Notes: generated by a model not told the origin, from the sequence alone. Counted from the first letter of the stretch, positions 16,950-26,538 are shown. The stretch: 64,000 nt of DNA from Deinococcales bacterium (GCA_013298595.1 JAAFIG010000018.1:1-64000); one strand, 5' to 3'. Numbers and translations: made by a program.

Positions 16950-18458
16950 TTAGTCTAACGCATTTTGTACTGAATTGACTAAATTTTTTGGCGGTATGTG
17001 TTGGGTTTCCGTCACACTTTCTGCCACTTCTATTCGTGTCCAATCAAGCAGATTCAAAATCCCTGTTTTTATTGGGCGCTTCTCATTCCAAAATATTAGG
17101 GAAGTTAATAACCCAATGGCTGGTTTTGAATTCAGCTTCTCGAGAACTTCCACAGCCTCGGCTTGGGTTTCAAAAGATAAGTAGTACACCGTGTCATCAA
17201 ACATCACAGAGCGGTTTTCTATTGGGGCAACAAGTCTAAACCGTAGGGTTTTGTACAAGGCGCAAATAGCTATGCGCCAAGGGCGAAAAGCATAATCCCC
17301 AATGCCAAAAATTGAGTATGGTGGATTCTTTTTGTAAATCGTACTGCCCCTTGCCTCGAGTGCTTGGCGGTGTTTTTCTAAGTACGCCCAAGTTAGAGGC
17401 GCAGTTTCTCGGATGTTCTCGGTTGGCTGCCCGACATATTGCTGAGTCACCAAAACAAATTTTTTACGCCATGCTTTCTCACTGCCAATGTCCGAGCCTT
17501 TAAGTAGCGGGTACAGGTGCGTCTTCTCGAGTTCTATTATTTCGCTCAGTCCATTCTCGAGACCACGTTCAGTTTGGGTTAATTCCATGATTGTGGCGGC
17601 ATCGTGTTTAATTCCAGAACGCCATTTTTGCGGACTAGTCCCGAGTAAATAAGCTGTTTCTTCAAATTGATTTAGGTTGCCTACAGTTAAGCCTCGCCGA
17701 TGTCCGACCCGTTGCCCGTGGGTACACTCGAGACTTTCAAAAATGGTGTAATCGTAATTGGTGTTTTGTGGATTTTGCGTTAATCGCATCACCAGTAAGC
17801 AGGCTTCTACCGAAGCGCCAAAGTGTTGTTTGGCATCTATTTTTATTAAAAATGCTTCTTGTAGTGCAATTTTTTGTCGTTCAGCGTGTGCCAAGATTTT
17901 TTGTGCCACCGATGTTTTGACCAACATGGCAATATCACCTGCTCGAGTTTCAAACCAACGTAATACATTTAAGAGCATCCATTCGGAAATATCAAAGTTG
18001 GCTTTGCCACTGATGGCTTCAAATCCGTTGTGTTTTTGAAAATTCGATTTTTTTGGTAAGTTCAGCCCACCTATTGTGCTTTGGGTGGTGTTTGTCACCC
18101 ATGGGAAATTACCAAGTACCAAAACGGATTCGGGGATGGTCACAATTTTTTCTTGCCACTGTGTACTAAAAAAATCTGTTTGCTCGAGAACAACTCGAGA
18201 GGAATTGGGTACTTCCGATAGGCGCTGTTGTAACTTATTTAAGTATATTTGATTGATTTCAAAACCCAGTATTTTTTGTGCTTTAGGAAATGTTTGTGCG
18301 GCTGCCATAACAAATGCTCCAACGCCACAAGTTGGCTCAAGAATCACTTCAGGGTTAATCCCCAAGGCATATAGTTTTTGGCAGATGGCTCGAGCAAGAT
18401 TATCTGGTGTTTGAAAATCGCCAAATTCTATGCGTTGATTGTTCAAAGCGTTTTTCAT
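16950..18458 (-). CDS. Type II DNA adenine-N6 methyltransferase
   Basis: A 502-aa modification enzyme. The order is FGDFQTP (N-terminal motif X region), then motif I 'VILEPTCGVGAFVMAA' for SAM binding, then motif IV NFPW, a variant of the N-P-P-(Y/F/W) catalytic motif of N6-adenine/N4-cytosine enzymes. This motif order fits the gamma (M.TaqI-like) class. A large C-terminal part probably holds the target-recognition domain. The start at 18458 overlaps the stop of the endonuclease gene by ATGA. Recognition sequence cannot be read from the protein. Confidence 0.85.
   Translation of the reverse strand: MKNALNNQRIEFGDFQTPDNLARAICQKLYALGINPEVILEPTCGVGAFVMAAAQTFPKAQKILGFEINQIYLNKLQQRLSEVPNSSRVVLEQTDFFSTQWQEKIVTIPESVLVLGNFPWVTNTTQSTIGGLNLPKKSNFQKHNGFEAISGKANFDISEWMLLNVLRWFETRAGDIAMLVKTSVAQKILAHAERQKIALQEAFLIKIDAKQHFGASVEACLLVMRLTQNPQNTNYDYTIFESLECTHGQRVGHRRGLTVGNLNQFEETAYLLGTSPQKWRSGIKHDAATIMELTQTERGLENGLSEIIELEKTHLYPLLKGSDIGSEKAWRKKFVLVTQQYVGQPTENIRETAPLTWAYLEKHRQALEARGSTIYKKNPPYSIFGIGDYAFRPWRIAICALYKTLRFRLVAPIENRSVMFDDTVYYLSFETQAEAVEVLEKLNSKPAIGLLTSLIFWNEKRPIKTGILNLLDWTRIEVAESVTETQHIPPKNLVNSVQNALD
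16952..16957 (-). promoter_or_regulatory. -10 box (TAGACT) for the DUF4258 pair
   Basis: TAGACT on the minus strand ends 6 nt before GTG 16945 and overlaps the end of the methyltransferase gene. Confidence 0.45.
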
Positions 18459-19129
18459 GGGTTTTTGTACACAGAAACCAGTCCAGTTTCCGTTCCTGCC
18501 TTTTCGATCACTCGAGCGTATTGAAGTCGCCATTGCAGAGCATTTGAAATGGTTAAGTAACCTTGTTCTGGTTTACGAATCAGAATTTCTTCGGCAAGGT
18601 TTTGCAATTCAATTTCATCCACGGGCAAGTTCTTTTCTGCCATAAATGCCATCAGGTCGTCGGTATTGCCTTCGTTTTCTAGGATTTGCCGTAAACCTTT
18701 GGTCATTTGAAAATCGGCTGTTCGGTCTTTTTCTATAAACACAGTATCGGTGATGTGTAGTGTTCCAGTTTTGCTTTCGGGATTATCTGTTTTGTCGTAC
18801 ACAAAAACAATTAAGCCATAACCTAGTCCGTAAATTTTTTGTCTTGCGGATTTGAATGGACATGACGATTGCGGTTGCTTAATGCTGGTGACTTTCATGT
18901 CAACACCAAGACTTGGGAAATCAATGCCACTTGCCGAATTACCTTGTTCAAATTGGTAGTTCTCGAGCAGATGCAATCGGAATTTATGCTCAAGGTACGT
19001 GCCAATAGCTTTTCCATCTGTTACGCCAAACAGCATTGTTTCTGCGTGTTGGCTTTCAGTAATAGAGAATGCTTGAGCTTCACGGCATAACAAGTCTATG
19101 TTTAATGACGGCTGCTCAAGTGCTTGCAA
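18455..19129 (-). CDS. Probable type II restriction endonuclease
   Basis: A 224-aa protein encoded directly before a DNA methyltransferase, with a 4-bp overlap. A PD-(D/E)xK-like catalytic core is visible: Asp in 'SGIDFPSLGVDMKVTS', then D-x-K eight residues later, followed by 'QSSCPFKSARQKIYGLGYG' and a hydrophobic strand. The start is TTG 19129 with a strong AAGGAGA five bases upstream. It does not look like the XhoI/PaeR7I protein family as I remember it. Cleavage specificity is unknown. Confidence 0.75.
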   Translation of the reverse strand: MQALEQPSLNIDLLCREAQAFSITESQHAETMLFGVTDGKAIGTYLEHKFRLHLLENYQFEQGNSASGIDFPSLGVDMKVTSIKQPQSSCPFKSARQKIYGLGYGLIVFVYDKTDNPESKTGTLHITDTVFIEKDRTADFQMTKGLRQILENEGNTDDLMAFMAEKNLPVDEIELQNLAEEILIRKPEQGYLTISNALQWRLQYARVIEKAGTETGLVSVYKNP

Positions 19130-19224
19130 AATGGTCTCCTTGGTGGTGGTTAAATTACTAACTCACGTCGGTATTCTAGCGCATCTCGAGTTTTCAATGC
19201 TGTAGAATTAAAGGATAACAAACC

Positions 19225-19971
19225 ATGAATGATTTTGTTGTAGAAACCAACCTAGCTTATGGCTCGGAAACGACTCGAGCGCATTTACTCGACATCATGC
19301 GTCCAGAAAGTGTTGTGCCGTTGCCTGTGGTCATTCATTTCCACGGTGGCGGCTGGAACATGTTTGGTAAGTACTTGCCAGAAACCGAATTCCTTGCTCA
19401 TGCTGGTTTTTGTGTGGTCAGTGCCAATTATCGGTATGCCAAAGAAGCTTTTTTCCCAGCTCAGTTTGAAGATGCCAGAGCAGTAGTGCAATTTATCCGA
19501 GATCGTGCCGAGCAATTCAACCTTGACGTTACTCGAGTGTACGCTTGGGGAATCTCGGCTGGGGCACATCTTGCGGCGTTACTCGGTTCGGATGTTTCGA
19601 GTGGATTAAAAGCTGTTGCTTGCATTTGTCCACCAACTGATTTTTGTAACGCTTCTGATTGGGCACTTGAGTATGCCGATGAAGCATTTGCTTGGTTGCT
19701 TGGTGCTCGAGCCGATACCTACCCAGATTTTGCTCGAGCTGCCAGTCCGTTGCACCTTGTCTCGAGTCAATCTGCGCCTACTTTAATTGTGCATGGCGCA
19801 AAAGATATGCTTGTGCCGTTGCCACAAGCCGAAGTCTTTCAGGTCGCACTCGAGCAGGCTGGAGTTGCAACGCGTTTGGTTGTTATTCCTGAAGGCGATC
19901 ATTTTATCAACGAAACGCATATGCCCGAGATTCAACAAGAAATCCTCGAGTTTTTTAGACGCGGATATTGA
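19225..19971 (+). CDS. Alpha/beta hydrolase, esterase/lipase (HSL-like)
   Basis: A 248-aa serine hydrolase. The oxyanion-hole motif HGGGW is at residues 40-44, the nucleophile Ser111 in GISAG, the acid Asp in 'HGAKDMLVP' and the base His in EGDHFI. The architecture is that of carboxylesterase/BD-FAE proteins acting on small esters. AAGGA about 9 nt upstream and TAGAAT further upstream support a leadered transcript. The 3' end overlaps glpX by 17 bp on the other strand. Confidence 0.9.
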   Translation: MNDFVVETNLAYGSETTRAHLLDIMRPESVVPLPVVIHFHGGGWNMFGKYLPETEFLAHAGFCVVSANYRYAKEAFFPAQFEDARAVVQFIRDRAEQFNLDVTRVYAWGISAGAHLAALLGSDVSSGLKAVACICPPTDFCNASDWALEYADEAFAWLLGARADTYPDFARAASPLHLVSSQSAPTLIVHGAKDMLVPLPQAEVFQVALEQAGVATRLVVIPEGDHFINETHMPEIQQEILEFFRRGY

Positions 19972-20956
19972 CCCTTGCTCCTTCGCCTTCAAGATGTACG
20001 GTGTCCATAAATCGTACTACCCTTGTTGCATAACCCATTGCGATGGTGTGGGTTCTGGCACCACCTGAAAAGTGCCTGACACCTTGTAACAGTTCGCCAT
20101 CAGTGATACCAGTGGCTGCAAAAACTATTTCTTTACCCGGTGCGAGTTCTTGGGTGTTATAAATTTTGTTTGGGTCTACGCCCATTTTGATGCAACGCTC
20201 GAGTTCGGCTTGATTGGCAGGCAGGAATTTTCCTTGGATTTCTCCACCTAGGCATTTCATCGCAGCGGCAGTCAAAACGCCTTCGGGTGCGCCTCCGGAA
20301 CCCATCAGGGCATGAACGCCTGTACCGCGCATGGCAACAGCTAATGCCGCAATCACATCACCATCGCCAATGAGTTTAACTCGAGCACCAGCTGTTCGGA
20401 TTCGATTGATTAAATCTTCGTGTCTGGGGCGGTCGAGAACAACAATGGTTAAATCAGCGATGCTTCGCTCGAGGCTTTGGGCTATGGCACTTAAATTTGC
20501 TTCGAGATGCCACTCGAGATTGACTCTACCAACAGCAGGTGGGGCGACTACCAACTTTTCCATGTACATGTCTGGAGCGCCGAGTAAACCGTTTTTTTCG
20601 GATAAGGCAATCACTGCTACGCTGTTTGGTAAACCTCTGGCTGCTACGGTGGTGCCTTCTACGGGGTCTACGGCGATATCAACGGCAAATGATTCTGGTA
20701 ATTGCAAACCAACTTGTTCGCCGATATAGAGCATCGGGGCTTCATCCATTTCGCCTTCGCCAATCACCACTGTGCCTCGGATGTGGGTTTCGCCAAGGGT
20801 GGTTCGCATGGCTTGGGTGCCAGCCGCATCGAGGGCGATTTTGTCGCCTTTGCCAACAAAAGCACTGGCTTGTAAAGCAGCTTGTTCTGTGACTCGAACA
20901 ATCTCGAGGACAAGGGCGCGTTCCATTGGTGAATCAACAAACGTTCGTTTGGTCAT
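19955..20956 (-). CDS. glpX: Fructose-1,6-bisphosphatase class II
   Basis: A 333-aa enzyme of gluconeogenesis that removes the 1-phosphate of fructose 1,6-bisphosphate, using Mn/Mg. Class II signatures are '[18 protein letters not shown]' and '[14 protein letters not shown]' (metal-binding acids), '[17 protein letters not shown]' and '[19 protein letters not shown]'. I chose ATG 20956 because TATGCT lies 7 nt upstream and the next ATG (20968) overlaps that box. A dispersed repeat begins about 60 bp upstream. It is downstream of mreD but probably independently transcribed. Confidence 0.95.
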   Translation of the reverse strand: MTKRTFVDSPMERALVLEIVRVTEQAALQASAFVGKGDKIALDAAGTQAMRTTLGETHIRGTVVIGEGEMDEAPMLYIGEQVGLQLPESFAVDIAVDPVEGTTVAARGLPNSVAVIALSEKNGLLGAPDMYMEKLVVAPPAVGRVNLEWHLEANLSAIAQSLERSIADLTIVVLDRPRHEDLINRIRTAGARVKLIGDGDVIAALAVAMRGTGVHALMGSGGAPEGVLTAAAMKCLGGEIQGKFLPANQAELERCIKMGVDPNKIYNTQELAPGKEIVFAATGITDGELLQGVRHFSGGARTHTIAMGYATRVVRFMDTVHLEGEGARVNIRV

Positions 20957-20963
20957 GGACTCG

Positions 20964-20969
20964 AGCATA
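20964..20969 (-). promoter_or_regulatory. -10 box (TATGCT) merged with CTCGAG, upstream of glpX
   Basis: TATGCT ends 7 nt before ATG 20956, and its last two bases are the first two of a CTCGAG. The same composite occurs before galE and the MobA-like gene. Confidence 0.5.
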
Positions 20970-21013
20970 ACAGAACAAAATGAAAAATCTGATGATTAAG
21001 TACCTCTTTGAAA

Positions 21014-21210
21014 TGTTTTTTGCTAAAACATTTCCGACCAACGGGAGTAAGGACAACGTATCTACCGCTATAATGAGCGCGAGTAGCCCGCAAGGTGCTA
21101 TTTTACGAGCATCTTGCGAAGCAAGAACAGAGTTACCATTTTTTGAAAATTCTAAAATGAGCGACCCTGCCCGTGAGGTGCGTCTTAGGGTTAAGAAAAG
21201 CGGTAGATAC
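21014..21210. repeat. Dispersed intergenic repeat, copy A
   Basis: It fills the glpX-mreD gap. A hairpin (aatgtttt / aaaacatt, near 21013-21032) opens it. A perfect 12-bp inverted repeat bounds the rest: gtatctaccgct 21058-21069 and agcggtagatac 21199-21210. An internal hairpin lies at 21091-21118. Most of it recurs, inverted, at 47548-47700; copy A carries about 45-50 bp extra in the middle. A short frame across it is conserved in part between copies, but the length change and small size argue against a gene. Confidence 0.8.
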
Positions 21211-21711
21211 TTAGAGTAATTGTTCGTCGTTGGCGTTACTATTACCAAATGCCCAATTGCAAAAAGCAAAAACCAGTGGACCAACCATCAAAGTGATCAC
21301 AATTTCTGGTATGAACCTGTAAAGAATGGTTTCAAAACCAATTAAACCCTGACGGGTCCAATAATTAAGGGCAATAAATACTAACCACTTGGCAATTAAG
21401 GCAGTAAAGGCGGCTGTGGCATGATTAATGCTGGTTTCGGCAGATAAGCCACGGCGGACAAAACTCGAGGCAAAAACACCTGCCATAATGCCAGCGGCAT
21501 GAAAACCCAGTAGCCCAACACCCAGAATATCTTGTAGTAAACCAATGCTGTAGCCAATAATCAGTGCCCAGAACAGCGGCACTCGAGTGGCAACAAATAA
21601 GGCAACTAATAATAAAATATCTGGGGGCGAGATAAATGCGGGTATCAGCATACCCAGCACGCCTTGCAATCCAAGAATAACCAGTACAAAAATAATTCGG
21701 CGCAGCATCAC
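21211..21711 (-). CDS. mreD: Rod shape-determining protein MreD
   Basis: A 166-aa inner-membrane protein with about five hydrophobic helices, in the expected place after mreC. It belongs to the elongasome that guides peptidoglycan synthesis with MreB and MreC. Sequence conservation in MreD is low; the call rests on size, the 'LALL..FVATRVPLFWALIIGY'-like early helices and the ATGA overlap with mreC. No mreB is in the window. Confidence 0.85.
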   Translation of the reverse strand: MMLRRIIFVLVILGLQGVLGMLIPAFISPPDILLLVALFVATRVPLFWALIIGYSIGLLQDILGVGLLGFHAAGIMAGVFASSFVRRGLSAETSINHATAAFTALIAKWLVFIALNYWTRQGLIGFETILYRFIPEIVITLMVGPLVFAFCNWAFGNSNANDEQLL

Positions 21712-22481
21712 GGCAGCCTCAATAAGTACACTTGCTCGAGTGAAGTAATGTCTACAATTGGGGTGATTTCAAGGGTTTGCCCTATGCTATCGCCTCGAGT
21801 TTCGCTGATCGAGGAAACAGTACCAATCCGAATGGTCGGAAAGACTCCGCCAGCGCTGTTAAAACTCCAAACCGTATCACCTTTTTTGGCTTTTGGGTTT
21901 TTGTATTGTTCAGCCCGTAAGATTCGTCCTGTCACACCTTTAGCAATGGCAACAGTATTGAGTTTACCAACTTTAATACCGACTCGAAAATCTGGGTCAA
22001 GGATTGTGCGAACAATCGCGCTGCGCTCATCTACTTGCATCACATCACCAACCAAACCTTGTGGGGTAGCAACAGCCATTTTTTCTTTAACCCCATTTAA
22101 ACTGCCTTTATCAATACGAATTTCGGCATTTAAGGCATTAAAATTGACTTGAATAACCTGAGCTGGTAGAAACGCGGCTGGGCTGATGGTGCGTTTAATT
22201 TTTGTGGCATCCTCGAGTTTTTGTACTTCCTGCTCGAGTGAATAAGCTTTAACTTCGAGTTCACCAACTTTGGCTTTTAGAGCTGTATTTTCCTTGCGTA
22301 AATCCTGATCTAAAATCAGTGCCTCGAGAAATTGACGAAGATTTAAGCCAACAGTAGTAAACACTGTCCAAAGTGGTGTGATAGCGCTTGATAATGCCAA
22401 TGGAGCATGTGGTGCAAATCGAGTGGTAATTAAAGAAAAGACCAGCAAAAAACCAAATAACAAACCTATGCGTTGATTCAT
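21708..22481 (-). CDS. mreC: Rod shape-determining protein MreC
   Basis: A 257-aa protein with one N-terminal membrane helix, a coiled coil (about residues 60-95, heptad-rich LKAKVGELEVKAYSLEQEVQ) and the beta-barrel MreC domain (VNFNALNAEIRIDKGSLNGV, VATPQGLVGDVMQV). It scaffolds the cell-wall elongation complex outside the membrane. ATG 22481 overlaps the maf stop by ATGA, which decides the start over ATG 22493. Confidence 0.93.
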   Translation of the reverse strand: MNQRIGLLFGFLLVFSLITTRFAPHAPLALSSAITPLWTVFTTVGLNLRQFLEALILDQDLRKENTALKAKVGELEVKAYSLEQEVQKLEDATKIKRTISPAAFLPAQVIQVNFNALNAEIRIDKGSLNGVKEKMAVATPQGLVGDVMQVDERSAIVRTILDPDFRVGIKVGKLNTVAIAKGVTGRILRAEQYKNPKAKKGDTVWSFNSAGGVFPTIRIGTVSSISETRGDSIGQTLEITPIVDITSLEQVYLLRLP

Positions 22482-23062
22482 GGGTGCACCCAAGGGCGTA
22501 GCTCGAGGTTAATGCTGTTGGCTACTGCAAGCATCCGCGCTATTGGTAAGCCAACCACATTAAAGTAATCACCTTCAATGCGTTCGACCAATGCCATACC
22601 AAGGGCTTGAATTCCGTAACCACCAGCTTTATCTAATCCCTCACCGCTGTTGGCGTAACCAAGGATTTCTGCTTCGCTGAGGTGCCGAAATTTTACTCGA
22701 GTTAATTCAATAGCTGTCACAGTTTGGCTTGGTGTGACAAAACAAATACCTGTGAAAACATCGTGCCAAACACCAGAGAGTTTACGGATAAAAGCCGCAT
22801 TTTCAGCAATGCTACTGGGTTTATTAAGAATACTCTGCTCGAGTGCCACAGTTGTATCGGCAGCCAGCACAACAGCGCTGGGTTCGAGGCTGGCAACCAC
22901 ACTGGCTTTTTCTCGAGCTAAGCTTTCCACCATTTTTGCAGGGTCTGATTCGGCGATATCTTCGTTAATATCAGCGGCTCGGACACGAAATACAATCCCG
23001 AGGCGTTCCAAAAGTTCACGGCGACGAGGGCTACTCGACGCTAAAATAAGTTCGTTAATCAC
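22478..23062 (-). CDS. maf: Maf family nucleotide pyrophosphatase
   Basis: A 194-aa housekeeping nucleotide diphosphatase (dTTP/UTP class) that hydrolyses modified or canonical nucleotides. Signatures are the N-terminal 'LILASSSPRRRELLERLG', 'VLAADTTVALEQSILNKP', and the late EGDYFNVVGLP. GTG start 23062 follows AAAGG. The first gene of a maf-mreC-mreD operon with overlapping stops and starts, a common arrangement. Confidence 0.93.
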   Translation of the reverse strand: MINELILASSSPRRRELLERLGIVFRVRAADINEDIAESDPAKMVESLAREKASVVASLEPSAVVLAADTTVALEQSILNKPSSIAENAAFIRKLSGVWHDVFTGICFVTPSQTVTAIELTRVKFRHLSEAEILGYANSGEGLDKAGGYGIQALGMALVERIEGDYFNVVGLPIARMLAVANSINLELRPWVHP

Positions 23063-23129
23063 TTCAAGCCTTTCAGCACTTTCGTGCCATAAACCCTAGT
23101 TTAACTCGAGAAAGTGAAATACGTGAAGT

Positions 23130-23453
23130 TTACCCGTGCAAGGTGCCAAACCAAACCCAAAATAAGGTTGTATCTTCAAGAGCAACCGCGCTATGTTCTT
23201 CTTGAGCAGGAATAATGGTGATATCGCCACTCGAGATTTCTCCGTACCAATCGCCACTTTGCACTTTAAGCCGCCCAGACAGAATAACCGATAACTCATG
23301 TTGAGCATGACTCGAGAACCCTGCCTGCGGTACACGCTCGCCTTGAAGAATCTTAGCAGTGCCAACTTGCACAGCATCTGAACCAATTTGCCCCTCGAGT
23401 AAACGCAGCACGAGGTCAGGGCTACTGGGGAAATCCATCTTCAGTAATTGCAT
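23130..23453 (-). CDS. Small cupin-domain protein
   Basis: A 107-aa single-domain cupin. Metal-site residues are suggested by 'GFSSHAQHELSVILSGRLK' (H-x-x-H/Q-E pattern) and 'GDITIIPAQEEHSAVA' (P-x-x-x-x-H). Small cupins are sugar- or ligand-binding or redox proteins of varied role; no function is assigned. TAGACT ends 6 nt before its ATG. Confidence 0.75.
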   Translation of the reverse strand: MQLLKMDFPSSPDLVLRLLEGQIGSDAVQVGTAKILQGERVPQAGFSSHAQHELSVILSGRLKVQSGDWYGEISSGDITIIPAQEEHSAVALEDTTLFWVWFGTLHG

Positions 23454-23459
23454 ACCAGC

Positions 23460-23465
23460 AGTCTA
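23460..23465 (-). promoter_or_regulatory. -10 box (TAGACT) for the cupin gene
   Basis: TAGACT on the minus strand ends 6 nt before ATG 23453. Confidence 0.5.
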
Positions 23466-23497
23466 TCCTAACCTGTAACTTGTGTCAGACTAACCAG

Positions 23498-24055
23498 ATG
23501 CAACGTATAGTGATTGGTATAACAGGTGCAAGCGGCATTCAATATGCTCTGGATTTACTCGAGACCATCCAAACAGCCGACCTCGAGACACATTTAGTCA
23601 TTTCTGAAGGGGCAAAACGGGTGCTTGCCGAGGAACTCAGCATGAATGCTCGAGACTTAGCCCAATTTGTCACACAAGTCCATGATGACCGCGATGTTGG
23701 TGCAGGTATCGCCAGTGGGTCTTTTCGTACCCTAGGTATGGTGATTATCCCATGCAGCGCCAGTACACTTGCTAAAGTTGCACATGGCATGGCAGATACT
23801 CTGATTACTCGAGCTGCCCATGTTCACCTTAAAGAACGCCGTCCGCTGGTGCTAGTACCTCGAGAAACCCCGTACTCGAGACCAATGCTCGAAGCCATGC
23901 TCAAAGCCCATGACGCAGGTGCGAGAATCCTTGCAGCCAACCCAGGGTTTTATGGTAATCCACAATCGGTCAAAGATTTACTTGGTTTTATTAGTGCTCG
24001 AGTGCTCGATCAACTGGGCATCGACAACCAGCGCTCCTCGAGATGGAAAGAGTGA
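23498..24055 (+). CDS. ubiX: Flavin prenyltransferase UbiX
   Basis: A 185-aa flavoprotein that prenylates FMN to make the prenyl-FMN cofactor of UbiD decarboxylases. It has 'IGITGASGIQYALDLL' at the N-terminus, 'MVIIPCSASTLAKVAHGMAD' in the middle and 'VLVPRETPYSRPMLEAM' (Pad1 signature). No ubiD is present in the window. ATG 23498 is preferred over TTG 23480 as it begins at the first beta-strand; CAGACT lies 6 nt upstream. Confidence 0.93.
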   Translation: MQRIVIGITGASGIQYALDLLETIQTADLETHLVISEGAKRVLAEELSMNARDLAQFVTQVHDDRDVGAGIASGSFRTLGMVIIPCSASTLAKVAHGMADTLITRAAHVHLKERRPLVLVPRETPYSRPMLEAMLKAHDAGARILAANPGFYGNPQSVKDLLGFISARVLDQLGIDNQRSSRWKE

Positions 24056-24160
24056 AATAAACCTCAAGGTAATCATCGTAACTCCGTTAAGATACGTCGT
24101 CCTTTGGGCAGAGGTGCAAGCTGTCATAGATTTGTTAGCCTTGTTTTGAAAGGAAAAAAT

Positions 24161-25921
24161 ATGAAATTATTGACCAAACTACTAGCAACAACCCTATTCT
24201 CGAGCCTGATGCTAACAACAGCTTTGGCACAAACCGCAGGCAGCGATTCCTTAGGTGATTCCTTATACAGTTTTATGGGCAATGGCGGCTATGATGCGCT
24301 TGATTACACTATAGATCTGCGTTTTTCACCAGATAAAACCACACTGGTGGGTACAACCACAATGGAAGCCACAGCCACCCAAGACCTCTCGAGTTTTAAT
24401 CTTGATTTTGGTTCAATGACTGTCAGTAATGTTGTGGTCAATGGTGCGGCTGCTCGGTTTGCCCAAGCCGACCCTGAGATGACCATTTCGCCCAGTACAA
24501 CCTTGAAAAAAGGTGAAAAGTTCAAAGTCAGTATTGTCTACAGTGGCAAACCAGGAACTAAACTAGGGGCTGCTGCTAATTTTGGTCAATGGTTACTTAG
24601 TCCCGCAGGTTTAACTGTGCTTGCCGAACCAAGCCTGATGTTTACTTGGTCGCCTGTCAACGAGCATCCATCCGATAAAGCTACATTTAGTTTAAAACTC
24701 ACCAGCGATAAAAAAGACACAGCCGTTGCTAACGGCGAATTTATCTCGAGAACCGAAAACACCGATGGTACAGCCAGCAGTTCATACCGTATTGCCACTC
24801 CTACATCCACGTACTTTGTGGTCATGGTTGTGGGCAATTGGAAACTCGAGGAAGAACCCAAAGCTGGTAATGTGCGAATTCGGCATTATTTTGCGCCAGG
24901 TACGTCAGATGTGATGCGTAAAGCCATTGCTGAAACAGGCAATATTATTACGTTCTACTCGAAACTTCTAACGCCATACCCATTTACTGAAGCTGGGGCA
25001 GTGACCTCTGATAACGACCTTGGTTTTGCCCTCGAGACCCAAAGCCTGATTAGTATGCCAACCAGTTTTGGTCAGGGTGAAGATTTAATATTTACTACCG
25101 AAGTTGTTGCACATGAATACGCTCATCAATGGTTTGGTGCATTGGTGACATTTAAAAACCATGAAGACATGTTTATGCACGAAGGTTTTGCCGAGTACTT
25201 AGGCACAGTCTACACAGCAAGTCGCTTTGCAAACCAAGTTGGTAAAACGTATCTTGATGATAATTTTGAAAATTTTTATCCAACAGCTGTGAATGGTCGT
25301 TTTGTTTCTGTTCGTACTCGTGCAGAATTGGTTGCAGGTTTGCGGAGCAACCGATTTGGTAGCAAAAAACTAAATGCCACGGAAATTAGTCAGGCATTAG
25401 ATAGTATGTTTAACGGGACGCTACCTGTTACTGCTCGAGAAAAAATCGTGGCTAAAGTACCATCAAGTGGTTTAAGTTTTGTACAACTGGCGGATGAGAT
25501 TAATGCTTTGGAGTTTACTCGAGTCATTATTTCATCCAAAACACAGTTGCAATTAATTGCATTAAGTGGGGCACGTGTACCAAGTCGTCCTGAAAATTGG
25601 GATGTTGTCACACCTCCAGGGAAAGTCAAAGCAGGTGATGATCCATTCAATGCGGGTGTTTACCAACGTGGTGCAATGACACTGCATGCACTTCGTGCCA
25701 AAATTGGCGAGGATGCTTTTTGGAAGTTGTTACGTGATTTCCTTGAGAAGAACAAATTTAGTAATGTCAGTAATAAAGATTGGTTGGATTTTGTAGAAGC
25801 AAATGTTGGTAAAGAAGCTCGAACTTTACAGGAACGCTGGTTATTCGACAATGTCGCGCCGGATTTTCCAGAGTTAGGTTTGAAAGCAGCCGATTTCAAA
25901 CTCGGCGCTGACTTTAAGTAA
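24161..25921 (+). CDS. Secreted M1-family metallopeptidase
   Basis: A 586-aa exported aminopeptidase-like enzyme. ATG 24161 follows AAAGGA and begins a signal peptide ending near LTTALAQ. An N-terminal beta-sandwich precedes a gluzincin catalytic domain. The zinc site is H318-E319-x-x-H322 (HEYAHQW) with Glu341 after an 18-residue spacer (MHEGFAEYLG), exactly the M1 spacing. The usual GAMEN exopeptidase loop is replaced by 'LGFALETQSLIS', as in other bacterial members. A terminator follows. Confidence 0.92.
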   Translation: MKLLTKLLATTLFSSLMLTTALAQTAGSDSLGDSLYSFMGNGGYDALDYTIDLRFSPDKTTLVGTTTMEATATQDLSSFNLDFGSMTVSNVVVNGAAARFAQADPEMTISPSTTLKKGEKFKVSIVYSGKPGTKLGAAANFGQWLLSPAGLTVLAEPSLMFTWSPVNEHPSDKATFSLKLTSDKKDTAVANGEFISRTENTDGTASSSYRIATPTSTYFVVMVVGNWKLEEEPKAGNVRIRHYFAPGTSDVMRKAIAETGNIITFYSKLLTPYPFTEAGAVTSDNDLGFALETQSLISMPTSFGQGEDLIFTTEVVAHEYAHQWFGALVTFKNHEDMFMHEGFAEYLGTVYTASRFANQVGKTYLDDNFENFYPTAVNGRFVSVRTRAELVAGLRSNRFGSKKLNATEISQALDSMFNGTLPVTAREKIVAKVPSSGLSFVQLADEINALEFTRVIISSKTQLQLIALSGARVPSRPENWDVVTPPGKVKAGDDPFNAGVYQRGAMTLHALRAKIGEDAFWKLLRDFLEKNKFSNVSNKDWLDFVEANVGKEARTLQERWLFDNVAPDFPELGLKAADFKLGADFK

Positions 25922-25937
25922 ATCTTGGTTTTAAATG

Positions 25938-25969
25938 GTGGCAGCTAACGGCTGCCACTTTATTTTTTC
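25938..25969 (+). terminator. Rho-independent terminator
   Basis: gtggcagc (25938-25945) pairs with gctgccac (25951-25958), followed by TTTATTTTTTCT. It ends the M1 peptidase transcript and may serve the convergent gene too. Confidence 0.85.
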
Positions 25970-26538
25970 TCGAGTTGGTGTAATGCCTCAAGTTTAGCCC
26001 AATCTTCTGGGGTATCCACATCGAATAATTTTTCTTTTTCCCACTCGAGAAAGATGGTACGCTCGAGGTTTCGCAGAATCAGTGGTTTTGCCCCAATTGT
26101 TCCCAGTATAGGCAGTAACTCACTCGAGAATAGATGCGGTGGTGCAATTATTTCAGCAAATCTCGAGGCGGCAATCAGTGGTTGATTCTCGAGAAAAGCC
26201 GCTTTTAATTGCAGTAACATTTCGCTTGAGATCAGTGGCATGTCCGCCAACATAAAAATCGTGTCTCGAGGTTCAAGTGCTGCAATGGCAGTGCGAAAAC
26301 TAGATTCCATTCCACCAGTTTCGTAATCGGGATTAACCACGCAATCCACAGTGTAATTGCCTAGTGTTGCTTGAACTTTTTTTGCATCGCGTCCAAGTAC
26401 AACCAGCACTCGAGTAGGATGAACTGCCAAAGCTGTTTGCACAGCCCGTTGCAACAATGTTTGTCCAGCCATCTCGAGCAACAATTTATGCTGCCCCATT
26501 CGGCTCGAAGTTCCTGCTGCTAAAATCACGATATTCAT
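25960..26538 (-). CDS. MobA-like NTP transferase (MocA/CoxC type)
   Basis: A 192-aa nucleotidyltransferase with the N-terminal '[18 protein letters not shown]' nucleotide-binding loop and the '[16 protein letters not shown]' acidic metal site. This matches the molybdenum cofactor cytidylyl/guanylyltransferase-like group that serves molybdenum hydroxylases. No molybdoenzyme gene is nearby, so cofactor type is uncertain. TAAGCT lies 6 nt before the ATG. Confidence 0.85.
   Translation of the reverse strand: MNIVILAAGTSSRMGQHKLLLEMAGQTLLQRAVQTALAVHPTRVLVVLGRDAKKVQATLGNYTVDCVVNPDYETGGMESSFRTAIAALEPRDTIFMLADMPLISSEMLLQLKAAFLENQPLIAASRFAEIIAPPHLFSSELLPILGTIGAKPLILRNLERTIFLEWEKEKLFDVDTPEDWAKLEALHQLEKK

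Noticed and set aside
18455-19129. Endonuclease as an XhoI/PaeR7I isoschizomer acting on CTCGAG
   Set aside because: Sizes of the two proteins are similar to the PaeR7I pair, but the endonuclease sequence around DMKVTS does not resemble the XhoI family as I remember it, and I cannot run a search. Kept only as a question in the findings.
20980-21219. A 79-codon frame in repeat copy A, partly conserved in copy B as a frame on the opposite strand
   Set aside because: The shared residues come from the repeat DNA itself. The copies differ in length in the middle and lack ribosome-binding sites and a recognisable domain.
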